From: Nanobdellota archaeon
GTDB lineage: Archaea > Nanobdellota > Nanobdellia > Pacearchaeales > GW2011-AR1
NCBI GenBank assembly: GCA_018901375.1
Contig: JAHIEP010000142.1
Location: forward strand, 1 to 16,735
DNA length: 16,735 nt
Reading direction: 5' to 3'
Shown piece by piece: positions 5,170-12,985 of the stretch. The notes below the pieces were generated by a model. That model saw only the letters and a program-made list of their open reading frames with translations, had not been told where the DNA came from and made no database searches. Each line of letters starts with the position of its first letter. Positions within the stretch are counted from its first letter, which is position 1. The translations under genes were made by a program, and so were the position numbers.

Positions 5170-7551
5170 TTAAATCTTATGACAGGCTTTTAGGTCTTTT
5201 TCGAACTCAGATAATTCTTTTGGGATTTTTATTCCTTTGATTGAATCTCTTAGCGAGATGCCTTTTTCTTTTTTGGTTTTCCAGATTTGGGAGTTGAATT
5301 CTGCTAGACTGGTTATTAGTTGTTGGTTATTAGTTGTTGGTGTTGGTTTTGGCCATTCGATTGTTAGCAAGTCTATTCCTTTTTCTTTTGCTATTAGGGA
5401 GGTTATTTGGGGAATGATTGGATAGAGGAGGGTTAGTAGTCTTTCGAGTAGGAAGTGTAGGGTGTATTTTGCTGAGGCTGATTCGTCGTCTGTGAATTTG
5501 TCTTCTTCGTTGTAGGCTCGGTTTTTTACTAGTTCGATGTAGTTTGATGCGAGGGTGTCCCATAGGAATTTTCTTAGGTCTTGGGCTGGGTGATTGAAGT
5601 CGTAAATTAAATATAATTTGTCTACTTCGCTTGTTAGGTTTTCAATGTGGTCGATGAAGAGTTGGTCTAGTTTTGTGATTGCTGGTTTCTTGCTCGGCTT
5701 ATGAAACATCATTACGAATTTTGAAACGTTGAGGAGTTTGTTTAGGGTTTTTCTTTCGGCTTTGATTTTATCTTTGGAACATGTGAAGTCTCCTTTTGAT
5801 AAATCTCCTTCGGTTGCTGCCCAAAGTCTTAATGCTTCGGCGCCGTCTTCTTTTAGGATTTCTTGTGGGTCGATTATATTACCTACTGATTTTGACATTT
5901 TTCTTCCTTTCTCGTCGAGGATATGTTGGTGAATCCAGGTGTCGGTGAAACATGCCTTGCCTGTTTCTAGGAATCCTCTGAGGACTGTGTAGTAAAGCCA
6001 GGTTCTTACGATTTCTTTTCCTTGGGGTCTTAAACTTGCAGGGTAGGCTTTTTTGAAGAACTCGTCGTCTTTGTGATATTGTAACATGTTCAGTTCCGAG
6101 ATTGATGAATCGAACCAGGTGTCGAGAACTCTTTCTTCGCCTTTCCATTTGTTGCTTGGAAAATCTTTTACTGTTCCTTTTGATTTTTTGGTTTCAGCGT
6201 CGATTACTTCGGCGTCTTTAGGCGGGTCTTGTCTCCAGGGTTCGATGTATTTTCCTTGTGGAGCTAGTGCTATGAGATTTTCTGAATACCATAATGGAAC
6301 TGGTGTTGCGTAGTATCTTCTTCTTGAAATGGGCCAGTCGATTGAAACGGATTCGATCCAGCTGTCTAGGATTTTCTTTGAGGCTTTTGGATAGAAGTTT
6401 ATGTCTTTGGATATTTTCTTTATGTCTTTTTTGTAGTCCATTTGTTTTAGATAGAACTCGGGCATTTCTATGAATTCGATTTCGGCTTTGGATCGCTCTG
6501 ATATTGGTACTGAGTGTATCATCTTTTCTTGTTTTTCCATAAGATTCTTATTTTTAATCTCTTCAATGATCTTTTTCCTAGCATCATCGGTTTTTAGCCC
6601 CTCGAGAAAACCTGCTTTTTCGTTCATCAAACCGTCTATCCCAATAGGAGAAACGGGTTTTATTCCCATCTTCCTCAGAAATCTAACTGCGTCCTGATCT
6701 CCTCCGCTAGAACTCATATAAGCAATGCCTGAACCAAAATCTGGATCGGCATCCTCGTGTTCTAGAATTGGAATCTCAATATTAAAAATTGGAACTATGG
6801 CGGTCTTTCCTTTAAGATCTTTGTAGCGGTTATCTTTTGGATTATAAATTATTAGTACGGCTGTACATAAAAGTTCGGGTCTTGTAGTAGCGATGGTAAT
6901 ATATTTACCTGTTTCTTTGACTTTGAACTTAACATAATTAAAATCTGTTTCCTTTTCTTTTCTTTCTATTTCGGAGTCGGCGATTGTGGTTCGGAGTTTT
7001 GGGTCCCAGTTGTTGATTCGGGAGTCTTCGTAGATTAAGCCTTTTTTATAGAGGTCGATGAATGTCCATTGGGTTAGGGTTCGGTATTCTGGGGAGTCTG
7101 TGTTGTAGATTGCGCCAATGTCGGTTCCTTCTTTGTAGGATGAGAATGAGATTCCGAGTTTTGCGAATGAGTCTATTGATTCTGCTGATGATTCGGATAG
7201 GAGTTTCTCGCAATATTCTACGAATTTTTCTCGTCCGATTTTGAATGGGGAGACTTTGTATTTTTTTTCGGCTGCCATTTCGATTGGAAGGCCGTTTCTG
7301 TCGAGGCCGAGGGGGAATAATACTTCTTCTCCTTTCATTCTTCGGAATCTTGCGAAGAAGTCCATGAAGCAGTAGGTTACGGCGTGGCCCATGTGGATTG
7401 GGGAGTTGATGTATGGGGGCGGAGTGTCGATTGAGTAGATTTTCTTTTTTGTTTTTGGGTTGAATTTGAATTGTTCTTTTTGCTTCCAGCTATTTGTTAT
7501 TTCTGTTTCGATTTCTACGTTCCAGTTTTTTATGTCTTTTAATTGGGGCAT
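5170..7551 (-). CDS. valS: Valyl-tRNA synthetase
   Basis: This 793-residue class I aminoacyl-tRNA synthetase charges tRNA-Val with valine. The HIGH motif appears as HMGH at 53-56 after DTPPPYINSPI, and KMSKS is at 551-555 (GRKMSKSVGNIIDP). LGLDRNGLPIE resembles the archaeal ValRS block GWDDNGLPTE, and RPQGKEIVRTWLYYTVLR matches the ValRS signature RPQGxxIIRTW. The editing-domain region contains TTRPELL. Isoleucyl- and leucyl-tRNA synthetases fit these blocks less well. The length is slightly short for the family. Near the C-terminus, PTPTTNNQQLIT is encoded by a heptamer repeat array. The segment encoded by about 6540-6960 uses T- and A-ending codons, while the flanks prefer C-ending codons such as TTC, ATC and AAC; this suggests a recombinant middle covering the editing domain. 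Confidence 0.88.
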   Translation of the reverse strand: MPQLKDIKNWNVEIETEITNSWKQKEQFKFNPKTKKKIYSIDTPPPYINSPIHMGHAVTYCFMDFFARFRRMKGEEVLFPLGLDRNGLPIEMAAEKKYKVSPFKIGREKFVEYCEKLLSESSAESIDSFAKLGISFSSYKEGTDIGAIYNTDSPEYRTLTQWTFIDLYKKGLIYEDSRINNWDPKLRTTIADSEIERKEKETDFNYVKFKVKETGKYITIATTRPELLCTAVLIIYNPKDNRYKDLKGKTAIVPIFNIEIPILEHEDADPDFGSGIAYMSSSGGDQDAVRFLRKMGIKPVSPIGIDGLMNEKAGFLEGLKTDDARKKIIEEIKNKNLMEKQEKMIHSVPISERSKAEIEFIEMPEFYLKQMDYKKDIKKISKDINFYPKASKKILDSWIESVSIDWPISRRRYYATPVPLWYSENLIALAPQGKYIEPWRQDPPKDAEVIDAETKKSKGTVKDFPSNKWKGEERVLDTWFDSSISELNMLQYHKDDEFFKKAYPASLRPQGKEIVRTWLYYTVLRGFLETGKACFTDTWIHQHILDEKGRKMSKSVGNIIDPQEILKEDGAEALRLWAATEGDLSKGDFTCSKDKIKAERKTLNKLLNVSKFVMMFHKPSKKPAITKLDQLFIDHIENLTSEVDKLYLIYDFNHPAQDLRKFLWDTLASNYIELVKNRAYNEEDKFTDDESASAKYTLHFLLERLLTLLYPIIPQITSLIAKEKGIDLLTIEWPKPTPTTNNQQLITSLAEFNSQIWKTKKEKGISLRDSIKGIKIPKELSEFEKDLKACHKI
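5311..5348. repeat. Heptamer array E, inside valS
   Basis: Units gttatta, gttgttg, gttatta, gttgttg and gtgttgg follow each other in 7-bp register. They are read on the minus strand as PTPTTNNQQLIT in a linker near the synthetase C-terminus. Confidence 0.8.
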
Positions 7552-7636
7552 AGTATTGAGAATGAGGTGTGGTTTTTAAGATTTGGGATTGGGGGTTTGT
7601 GTAACTTGTGGGGTGGTGTAAATTGGGAATCTGACA

Positions 7637-7735
7637 TGAGAGGAATACGGATTACACGGATTAACACGGATTTAAGGCAGGGGCAATGGAACGCGGGTTG
7701 GGGGCAGGATTATATGGATGAATGCGGATTTTTGA
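7637..7735. repeat. Intergenic acacggatt repeats
   Basis: The stretch between valS and the phosphoesterase (7552-7970) has no intact gene. Its first part holds tacggatta, acacggatta, acacggattt and later gcggattttt motifs spaced by 10 bp or more. The rest contains a phosphoesterase gene stub and hairpin-rich repeats. Confidence 0.5.
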
Positions 7736-7777
7736 AAATTGGAATAGGTTTTTATAATTGGTTTAGGTATTTGTTTT

Positions 7778-7867
7778 ATGAAGAAACTTAAAATTTTGGC
7801 GGCGGGGGATTTACATGGGGACGAATTAGATACGCTTCGCTTGTGGAACGGAGCTTTGCTCTGGTAG
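7778..7867 (+). pseudogene. Stub of a metallophosphoesterase gene (5' end)
   Basis: ATG 7778 starts MKKLKILAAGDLHGD, almost the same as the N-terminus of the intact gene at 7971. It then runs into unrelated repeat sequence and stops after 29 codons. The similarity also covers the promoter: tttttataattg lies 27 nt before the ATG in both copies. Over the 14 matching codons most differences are synonymous and the protein is unchanged, so the two diverged as working genes before this one was cut. The similarity spans 7742-7821 against 7935-8017. Confidence 0.8.
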
Positions 7868-7902
7868 ATACGCCTTCGGCTTGTGGAACGCTTCGCTTGT
7901 GG
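7828..7902. repeat. Imperfect tandem repeat with cttcg hairpin cores
   Basis: Two related units, agatacgc-ttcg-cttgtggaacg (7828-7850) and agatacgccttcggcttgtggaacg (7866-7890), alternate with short self-complementary cores such as cgccttcggc and acgcttcgct. The block follows directly on the phosphoesterase stub and may mark the break point. Confidence 0.6.
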
Positions 7903-7943
7903 ATGTTTTTGTTGCGCTCCTTTATCGCGCCTGTGAATAGCTT

Positions 7944-7950
7944 TTTATAA
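7944..7950 (+). promoter_or_regulatory. TATA box of the metallophosphoesterase gene
   Basis: tttataa lies 21-27 nt before ATG 7971. The same box and spacing are kept in the upstream stub. Confidence 0.45.
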
Positions 7951-7970
7951 TTGTTTACTTTGTTTATATT

Positions 7971-8564
7971 ATGGAAAAAAAATTAAAGATACTTGCTGCA
8001 GGGGATTTGCATGGGGATTTGGATATTGCGAAGAGGTTGTCGGCGAAGGGGAAGAAGGCGAAGGTTGATTTGGTGATTTTGGCTGGGGATATTTATGGGT
8101 ATGGTGTTGGAGATGAGAATATTTTGAAGCCATTTAAGGATGCTGGGCAGAAGGTAGTTTTTGTTCCGGGGAATTGTGATTTTGACGAGGAGCGGGCGAT
8201 TTTGACTAAACATGGGAAGGATATTCATAATTATTATGTGACGTATGGTGGGGTTGGGATTGCTGGGATTGGGAGTCCAAATTGGAAGTTGTCGTTGGAT
8301 GAGGGGGATTTTGGGATGATTAAGAAAAATTTTGAGAGGATGAAACCGAAGAAGAGGATTTTGGTTTCGCACTTGCATGCGGCGGGGACGTTGGCGGAGT
8401 TTTCGGGGATTCCGGGGGAGAAGGTTTTGAGGAAGGCGGTACGGGAGTTTAAGCCGGATTTGTTGATTGCGGCACATATTCATGAGGGTGAGGGGATTGA
8501 GGATAAGATTGGGAAGACTCGGGTTGTGCAGGTTGGGCGACGGGGCAAAATCATTGAGGTGTGA
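7971..8564 (+). CDS. Calcineurin-like metallophosphoesterase
   Basis: This 197-residue protein has the full metal-binding motif set of calcineurin-like phosphoesterases: GDLHG (11-15), GD (39-40), GNCD (67-70), SHLH (133-136) and AHIH (168-171). Such enzymes use two metal ions to cleave phosphomonoesters or phosphodiesters; the substrate cannot be told from the sequence. It is a compact single-domain form without signal peptide or membrane segment, so it should be cytoplasmic. A stub of a divergent version of the same gene lies 104 bp upstream. The codons end mainly in T and G, as in topA on the same strand. Confidence 0.9.
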   Translation: MEKKLKILAAGDLHGDLDIAKRLSAKGKKAKVDLVILAGDIYGYGVGDENILKPFKDAGQKVVFVPGNCDFDEERAILTKHGKDIHNYYVTYGGVGIAGIGSPNWKLSLDEGDFGMIKKNFERMKPKKRILVSHLHAAGTLAEFSGIPGEKVLRKAVREFKPDLLIAAHIHEGEGIEDKIGKTRVVQVGRRGKIIEV

Positions 8565-8587
8565 TTTTGCGAGGGTTCAGCTTCGCT

Positions 8588-8818
8588 GGGGGCTTGGTGA
8601 TGTTTGTTATTTTGTTTTGGGAATACATTAGGTTTGGGATGGTTTCTAAAATATGGCACACGGATTTTCACAGATTTTGATTTGGGGAAATATTCTTATA
8701 GTATGTGTTTTTTATTTTTGGATGAGTAGGGATGCTACTTTGATAATTACGGAGAAACCGGCGGCGGCGGAGAAGATAGCGGCGGCTTTGTCGGGGGCTT
8801 TTTGATGTTTGTTATTTT
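8588..8818. repeat. 26-bp direct repeat bracketing the topA stub
   Basis: gggggctt-NN-tgatgtttgttatttt occurs at 8588-8613 and 8793-8818, differing only at the two N positions. The second copy overlaps the last codons of the topA stub. The 8565-8834 stretch holds these repeats, an acacggatt motif at 8656 and the stub, but no intact gene. Confidence 0.65.
8722..8805 (+). pseudogene. Stub of topA (5' end)
   Basis: Positions 8681-8799 match 10081-10211, the promoter and 5' end of topA, with few substitutions and a small indel after the start codon. The stub has its own ATG (8722) and reads MSRDATLIITEKPAAAEKI up to a TGA after 27 codons. The TATA-like ttatagtat is kept. The different first residues (SRDA instead of NGNGKNT) and silent changes suggest a divergent allele rather than a fresh copy. 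It is separated from the intact gene by the Cys-rich protein gene. Confidence 0.85.
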
Positions 8819-8834
8819 TTGGTAGTATAGTTTT

Positions 8835-9971
8835 TTATCCGAATAATTTTTTAAACCAATTAATTATTCTCCAAATTAAATTCCCGCTTACACATTGGTT
8901 ATCTACACAAACATTACCTTGACACTCGAAATTGTTTTCACAAGAAGTATCTGCCTCTTTTTGTAATTCTAAAGTTTTATCGGGAGAGCAATATTCCCCA
9001 TCTTGCCTTAAACCAATTATTTCACATTCAGTCTGAGATACTTCCTTTTGCCTTGTATTTTCTTGTCCATTTTGTTCTGCATCTTCGATATCACTTTCTG
9101 AAGGGTCCATCTGTTCTTCTTCTGCATCAGTGGTAGATTTTGGAAGCATGCAAAATTCAATACTTGTATACATTACAGGACTCGCAGCTGAAGGTTCTCC
9201 TAAAAATATTTTTTCTCCAGTATTAGTATAAAATGAATTCTCGTAAGGTTTAGAAGAATAGGTTTCTCCATTTATAGTAATATCAAATGTATTCATTTTT
9301 TGTTTTGATTCTTTTATTGAAACAATGTAATTTTTTTCATCTAAATTATAAGAGTTTTCTCTATCAAATAAAGCAAATTCTTTGTAGGGGCTACATTCTG
9401 GTGCTTGTTCTAGGCATGCACCTTCTCTGCACCCATTAGGGCACTCATAACTTTCTAAGGAATAAATATCTTCTATATTTGTTCCGAAAATTGGAAAAGA
9501 ATTTTTAGCACATGAATATTCAATTAAATACATTCCTCGTTTTCTATATGACCCCAAAAGAGTATCGGCACAATGGTCAGATGGAGAAGATTTTTCTGTT
9601 ATTGTTAAAGTTCCTTTCTGGTTGTAATTAATACCTCCGTCAGAATCTGAACAAGTTCCTTCTGTTGGGACATCTTGAGTACTTCCCTCTTTACATGCTC
9701 CATCAACACATCCAGAATCACATATCTTTTCAATTCCTTCCCAATTACTTCCATCTTCTAAACAATAGGTTTCGTACACTTTGTTTGAAGCTATACACTT
9801 GTCGGTAGAAGTTGTTGGAAAACAGGAGCCATCTTCAAGGCATAAATCATCCGTAACAGTTCCCTTCTCAAAATAGTTTTTTCCACCATCTGAATCTATA
9901 CAATTAACAGCCGAAACAAAATTCATTAAAGCAAATATGCAAAATATTCCTAAAAGTCTTTTGTATTTCAT
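8835..9971 (-). CDS. Secreted Cys-rich surface protein with CxDSDGG repeats
   Basis: This 378-residue protein has an N-terminal signal peptide (about 1-21, ending VSA). Two CxDSDGGxNYxxKGT units are near residues 24 and 107, each followed by Cys-rich stretches. YECPNGCREGACLE lies in the middle and CENNFECQGNVCVDNQCV near the end. The many cysteines suggest disulfides outside the cell. The C-terminus WRIINWFKKLFG resembles short amphipathic tails seen in DPANN surface proteins and may tether it. No enzymatic motif is visible. A TATA-like tttatttaaaaa lies 21-32 nt before the ATG. Base use is inverted from the neighbours: the plus strand here is C-richer than G. It lies between the topA stub and the intact topA, as if inserted there. 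Role unknown. Confidence 0.75.
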   Translation of the reverse strand: MKYKRLLGIFCIFALMNFVSAVNCIDSDGGKNYFEKGTVTDDLCLEDGSCFPTTSTDKCIASNKVYETYCLEDGSNWEGIEKICDSGCVDGACKEGSTQDVPTEGTCSDSDGGINYNQKGTLTITEKSSPSDHCADTLLGSYRKRGMYLIEYSCAKNSFPIFGTNIEDIYSLESYECPNGCREGACLEQAPECSPYKEFALFDRENSYNLDEKNYIVSIKESKQKMNTFDITINGETYSSKPYENSFYTNTGEKIFLGEPSAASPVMYTSIEFCMLPKSTTDAEEEQMDPSESDIEDAEQNGQENTRQKEVSQTECEIIGLRQDGEYCSPDKTLELQKEADTSCENNFECQGNVCVDNQCVSGNLIWRIINWFKKLFG

Positions 9972-10095
9972 CTTATTAAATTAAGCAATAGTTTATTTAA
10001 AAACTTACTTATTGAGTGGCGGGAAAAAATATTTCTAAATATATTTATATTTAAAATTGGTTAGGGCATGCTAATTTTTGTTTGGGGAAATATTC

Positions 10096-10104
10096 TTATA
10101 GTAT
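10096..10104 (+). promoter_or_regulatory. TATA box of topA
   Basis: ttatagtat is 18-26 nt before ATG 10122 and is also kept in the stub at 8681-8721. This conserved non-coding match supports 10122 as the start rather than the in-frame ATG at 10068. Confidence 0.5.
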
Positions 10105-10121
10105 ATGTTTTTTATTTTTGT

Positions 10122-12386
10122 ATGGTAAATGGAAATGGTAAGAATACGACTTTGATTATTACGGAAAAACCGGCGGCGGCGGAGAAGATAGCGGCGGCTT
10201 TGTCGGGGGCTACTGATGAGAAGATTACGAATAAGGATAAGGTTTCTTATTATGAATTTTACAAGGGGAGTCGGAGGTATATTGTTGGTTGTGCGGTTGG
10301 ACACTTATTTGGGATTCAACAGATTGAGGCTCGGGGACCGTTTCCTAATTTTGATGTGGACTGGTTTCCAACTGGACGAAAGAAAAAAAATGATTTTACT
10401 AAGAAGTATTTAAACGTTTTGAAAAGTTTGGTTAAGGAGGCGGATGAATTTATTGTTGCGACGGACTTTGATGTTGAGGGGGAGGTTATTGGTTGGAATG
10501 TTGTGCGGTTTGTTGCGAAGCAGAAGGATGCGAAGAGGATGAAGTTTTCTTTGCTAACCAAGGATGCTCTTGAGAAATCTTTTGAGAATTTGTTGCCGAC
10601 GCTGAATTGGGGTGCTGCGATTGCGGGGGAGACTCGGCATTATATTGATTGGTTTTATGGTATTAATTTGTCTCGGGGTTTGATGAAGGCTTTGAGTTCG
10701 ACTGGGACGTTTCGGATTCTTTCTATTGGTAGAGTTCAGGGACCGGCTTTGAAGATTTTGGCGGATAGAGAGCAGGAGATAATGGATTTTATTAGTGAGC
10801 CTTATTGGAATGTGTTTTTGCAGGTTAAGGATATTAAGGGGCAGAAGATTGAGGTTAAACATCCTAAGGATATTTTTAATAAGGGTGAGTTGTTGAAGTT
10901 TAAACATTTGCAGGGAAAGAAGGGAGATGCTGTTACGACAATTAGCGAAGATGAAGTTAAGGCTCCGGTTCCTTTTGATTTGACGACGTTACAGACTGAG
11001 GCTTACAAGAATTGTGGGTCAACTCCTTCTCAAACTTTGAAATCGGCACAGAGTCTTTATTTGGCTGGGTTGATTTCTTATCCGAGAACTTCGAGTCAGA
11101 AGTATGATGAGTCTATTGGTTATGATAAGATTATGAAGGGTTTGAAAAAGTATACGACAGCGGTTAAATATGCTATTAAGCCTAAGCCGACTGAGGGAAA
11201 GAAGACGGACCCAGCACATCCTGCTATTTATCCGACTGGGGAAAATAAGAAAGTTCCTGAGAGAGATAAGAAGATTTATGATTTGATTGTGAAACGGTTT
11301 ATTGCGTGTTTTTGCGAGTCGGCTCTTGTCGAGAATAAGAGGATTAAGGTTGATGTTAACGGGATTCCTTTTGGGGCGAAGGGGGTTCAGATTAAGGAGA
11401 AGGGTTGGATGAATGTTTATCCGCACTCGACTAAGGAGTCTAAGGTTCCGACGATGAATGGGGAGGTTGATGTTTTGGAGATTCGGACCGAGGAGAAACA
11501 AACGACTCCGCCTCGACGGTATTCTGCTGCTTCTTTGGTTAAGGAATTGGAGAAACGGAATTTGGGGACGAAAGCTACGCGTGCGAATATTGTGGAGACT
11601 TTGTATTCTCGTGGGTATGCTCGGGAGAAAAGTATTGAGGTTACGGAGCTTGGGATGAGGATGGTTGAGACTTTGGGGAAGTATGCGCCGATTATTTTGG
11701 ATGAGGGGATGACGCGGGCGATGACTAAGGAACTTGATGAGATTGAAGTTTCAAAGGATAAGGATTTAGAGAAGAAAGAGAAGAAGATTTTGGATGAAGC
11801 TAAGGTTGTTGTGACTAAGATTGCTGAGGGGATGACTAAGAATCTTGATGCGATGGGGAAGAGTTTGGCGGATGCGAATGCGGTTGTTTGGGAGCAGGAG
11901 AAGGAGGCGAATACGATGAGTGAGTGTCCGGTTTGTCATAAGGGGAAGTTGCGGGTTATGTATGGGAAGCGGTATTCTAGGTATTTTGTTTCGTGCGATG
12001 CTTATCCTACATGTAAGACGATTTATTCTTTGCCACCGAAGGGAATGATGCGACCCTCGCGGGTCAAGGTGACGGGTGACGGGCAACAGGTGACGGGAAA
12101 GGCAGAGATGGAGCTGGAGAAGTGTAAGGAATGTGGGTTTCCGATGGTTGTGGCGTTCAAGAAGGGTGGGGCTCCGTGGAGATTTTGTTTTAATCCGGCT
12201 TGTGTGACGAATGAGGAGTTAACTCGGAAGAAGGAAGAGTTTAAGGCGAAGTTGGCTTCGGGGGAGATTGAGATTGATAAGGATGGGAAGATTGTTGAGA
12301 AATCGAAGATTTCTCAAGGTAATAGGAAACAGGTAATAGGTAATAGGAAGAGTGGCGCGGCTGGGAAGAAGGTTGGGAAGAAGTGA
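10122..12386 (+). CDS. topA: DNA topoisomerase I, type IA
   Basis: This 754-residue type IA topoisomerase relaxes negatively supercoiled DNA through a transient 5'-phosphotyrosine. The TOPRIM domain has Glu15 in LIITEKP and the metal-binding DFDVEGE at 115-121. The catalytic tyrosine is Tyr320 in ISYPRTSSQ. Two C-terminal C4 zinc-finger-like units follow: C602, C605, C625, C631 and C668, C671, C689, C694. ATG 10122 is chosen because the region before it matches a conserved TATA-bearing stretch; 18 more codons back to 10068 would code for promoter DNA. Two heptamer arrays are inside the gene: one encodes the linker between the zinc fingers (about 649-660), the other the C-terminal tail. It ends immediately next to the convergent gene at 12387. 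Confidence 0.95.
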   Translation: MVNGNGKNTTLIITEKPAAAEKIAAALSGATDEKITNKDKVSYYEFYKGSRRYIVGCAVGHLFGIQQIEARGPFPNFDVDWFPTGRKKKNDFTKKYLNVLKSLVKEADEFIVATDFDVEGEVIGWNVVRFVAKQKDAKRMKFSLLTKDALEKSFENLLPTLNWGAAIAGETRHYIDWFYGINLSRGLMKALSSTGTFRILSIGRVQGPALKILADREQEIMDFISEPYWNVFLQVKDIKGQKIEVKHPKDIFNKGELLKFKHLQGKKGDAVTTISEDEVKAPVPFDLTTLQTEAYKNCGSTPSQTLKSAQSLYLAGLISYPRTSSQKYDESIGYDKIMKGLKKYTTAVKYAIKPKPTEGKKTDPAHPAIYPTGENKKVPERDKKIYDLIVKRFIACFCESALVENKRIKVDVNGIPFGAKGVQIKEKGWMNVYPHSTKESKVPTMNGEVDVLEIRTEEKQTTPPRRYSAASLVKELEKRNLGTKATRANIVETLYSRGYAREKSIEVTELGMRMVETLGKYAPIILDEGMTRAMTKELDEIEVSKDKDLEKKEKKILDEAKVVVTKIAEGMTKNLDAMGKSLADANAVVWEQEKEANTMSECPVCHKGKLRVMYGKRYSRYFVSCDAYPTCKTIYSLPPKGMMRPSRVKVTGDGQQVTGKAEMELEKCKECGFPMVVAFKKGGAPWRFCFNPACVTNEELTRKKEEFKAKLASGEIEIDKDGKIVEKSKISQGNRKQVIGNRKSGAAGKKVGKK
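12068..12101. repeat. Heptamer array F, between the TopA zinc fingers
   Basis: Units ggtgacg, ggtgacg, ggcaaca and ggtgacg are in 7-bp register and read in frame as VTGDGQQVTGK, a linker between two zinc-finger modules. Confidence 0.8.
12318..12349. repeat. Heptamer array G, TopA C-terminal tail
   Basis: Units ggtaata, ggaaaca, ggtaata and ggtaata are read as GNRKQVIGNRKSG in the basic C-terminal tail of topoisomerase I. Confidence 0.8.
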
Positions 12387-12947
12387 TTAACAAACCATTA
12401 TGTGTGCTTCCTTGGACATCCTTGCGAAATTTTGGTAATCTTTTAACTGTTGATTCAGGGATCTTCTTTGAATAGTATCTCTTTTAAACGCATGAGATAA
12501 TCTTAAGCTGTATAGGTCACCCAAGAAAAATGTTTTATCACTCTCCGCTAATTTTATCAAATTACGGTCTACAGCTTCGGTTAAAACTTTATTAAAGTAA
12601 GTATCCATGCCAATTTCTCTTCCATTGAAATATACATTATTTCTTATATCTGCTAGTAGTGCGTCTACTTCTTTTTCGCTTCTCTGTTTATAATCTGCTG
12701 GTCCGAAATATTCTACACTTCCGGTTTCTCCTGATTTGAATTCTAGTCCTTTTTTCGGCCTATCAATTGGACTTGCAATTACTCTTGGGGTTCCGAAATC
12801 GTATCTGTTATTATCATCTGCATTTCCATAATTTGCTAAGAATTCCTTTATTTTGGTATCTGACATTTTAGAAATTTGGAGTGGTGTTTTGAAAGTTTCT
12901 TCAAAGTGTCTATTTTTTCTGATAATATTTGTTGTTATAAGTACCAC
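12387..12947 (-). CDS. Protein of unknown function
   Basis: This frame gives up to 186 residues from a GTG at 12947; a start at the internal ATG (MSDTKIKEF, residue 28) is also possible. The protein is hydrophilic and likely soluble, without signal peptide or membrane segments. Visible features are the segments NRYDFGTPRVIASPIDRPKK, SEKEVDALLADIRNNVYFNG and a helical C-terminal half. No family is recognised. An AT-rich TATA-like stretch lies at 12961-12973. It is convergent with topA, the stop codons being directly adjacent. The base use is AT-rich and lacks the G+T bias of the neighbours, which may mean later arrival. Confidence 0.6.
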   Translation of the reverse strand: MVLITTNIIRKNRHFEETFKTPLQISKMSDTKIKEFLANYGNADDNNRYDFGTPRVIASPIDRPKKGLEFKSGETGSVEYFGPADYKQRSEKEVDALLADIRNNVYFNGREIGMDTYFNKVLTEAVDRNLIKLAESDKTFFLGDLYSLRLSHAFKRDTIQRRSLNQQLKDYQNFARMSKEAHIMVC

Positions 12948-12985
12948 ATCAATTTATGACTTTATTATATTTAAGGATTTATATA

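Noticed and set aside
5170..7551. Isoleucyl-tRNA synthetase instead of valyl
   Set aside because: GLDRNGLPIE and RPQGKEIVRTW fit archaeal ValRS better, and no IleRS-type C-terminal zinc region is seen.
7543..7791. Plus-strand frame of 82 codons at 7543-7791
   Set aside because: It runs through intergenic acacggat repeats and into the phosphoesterase stub region with no family resemblance or promoter.
10068..10121. Longer TopA start at ATG 10068
   Set aside because: The extra codons cover the TATA-like box that is conserved in the upstream stub; family members start close to the TLIITEKP block.
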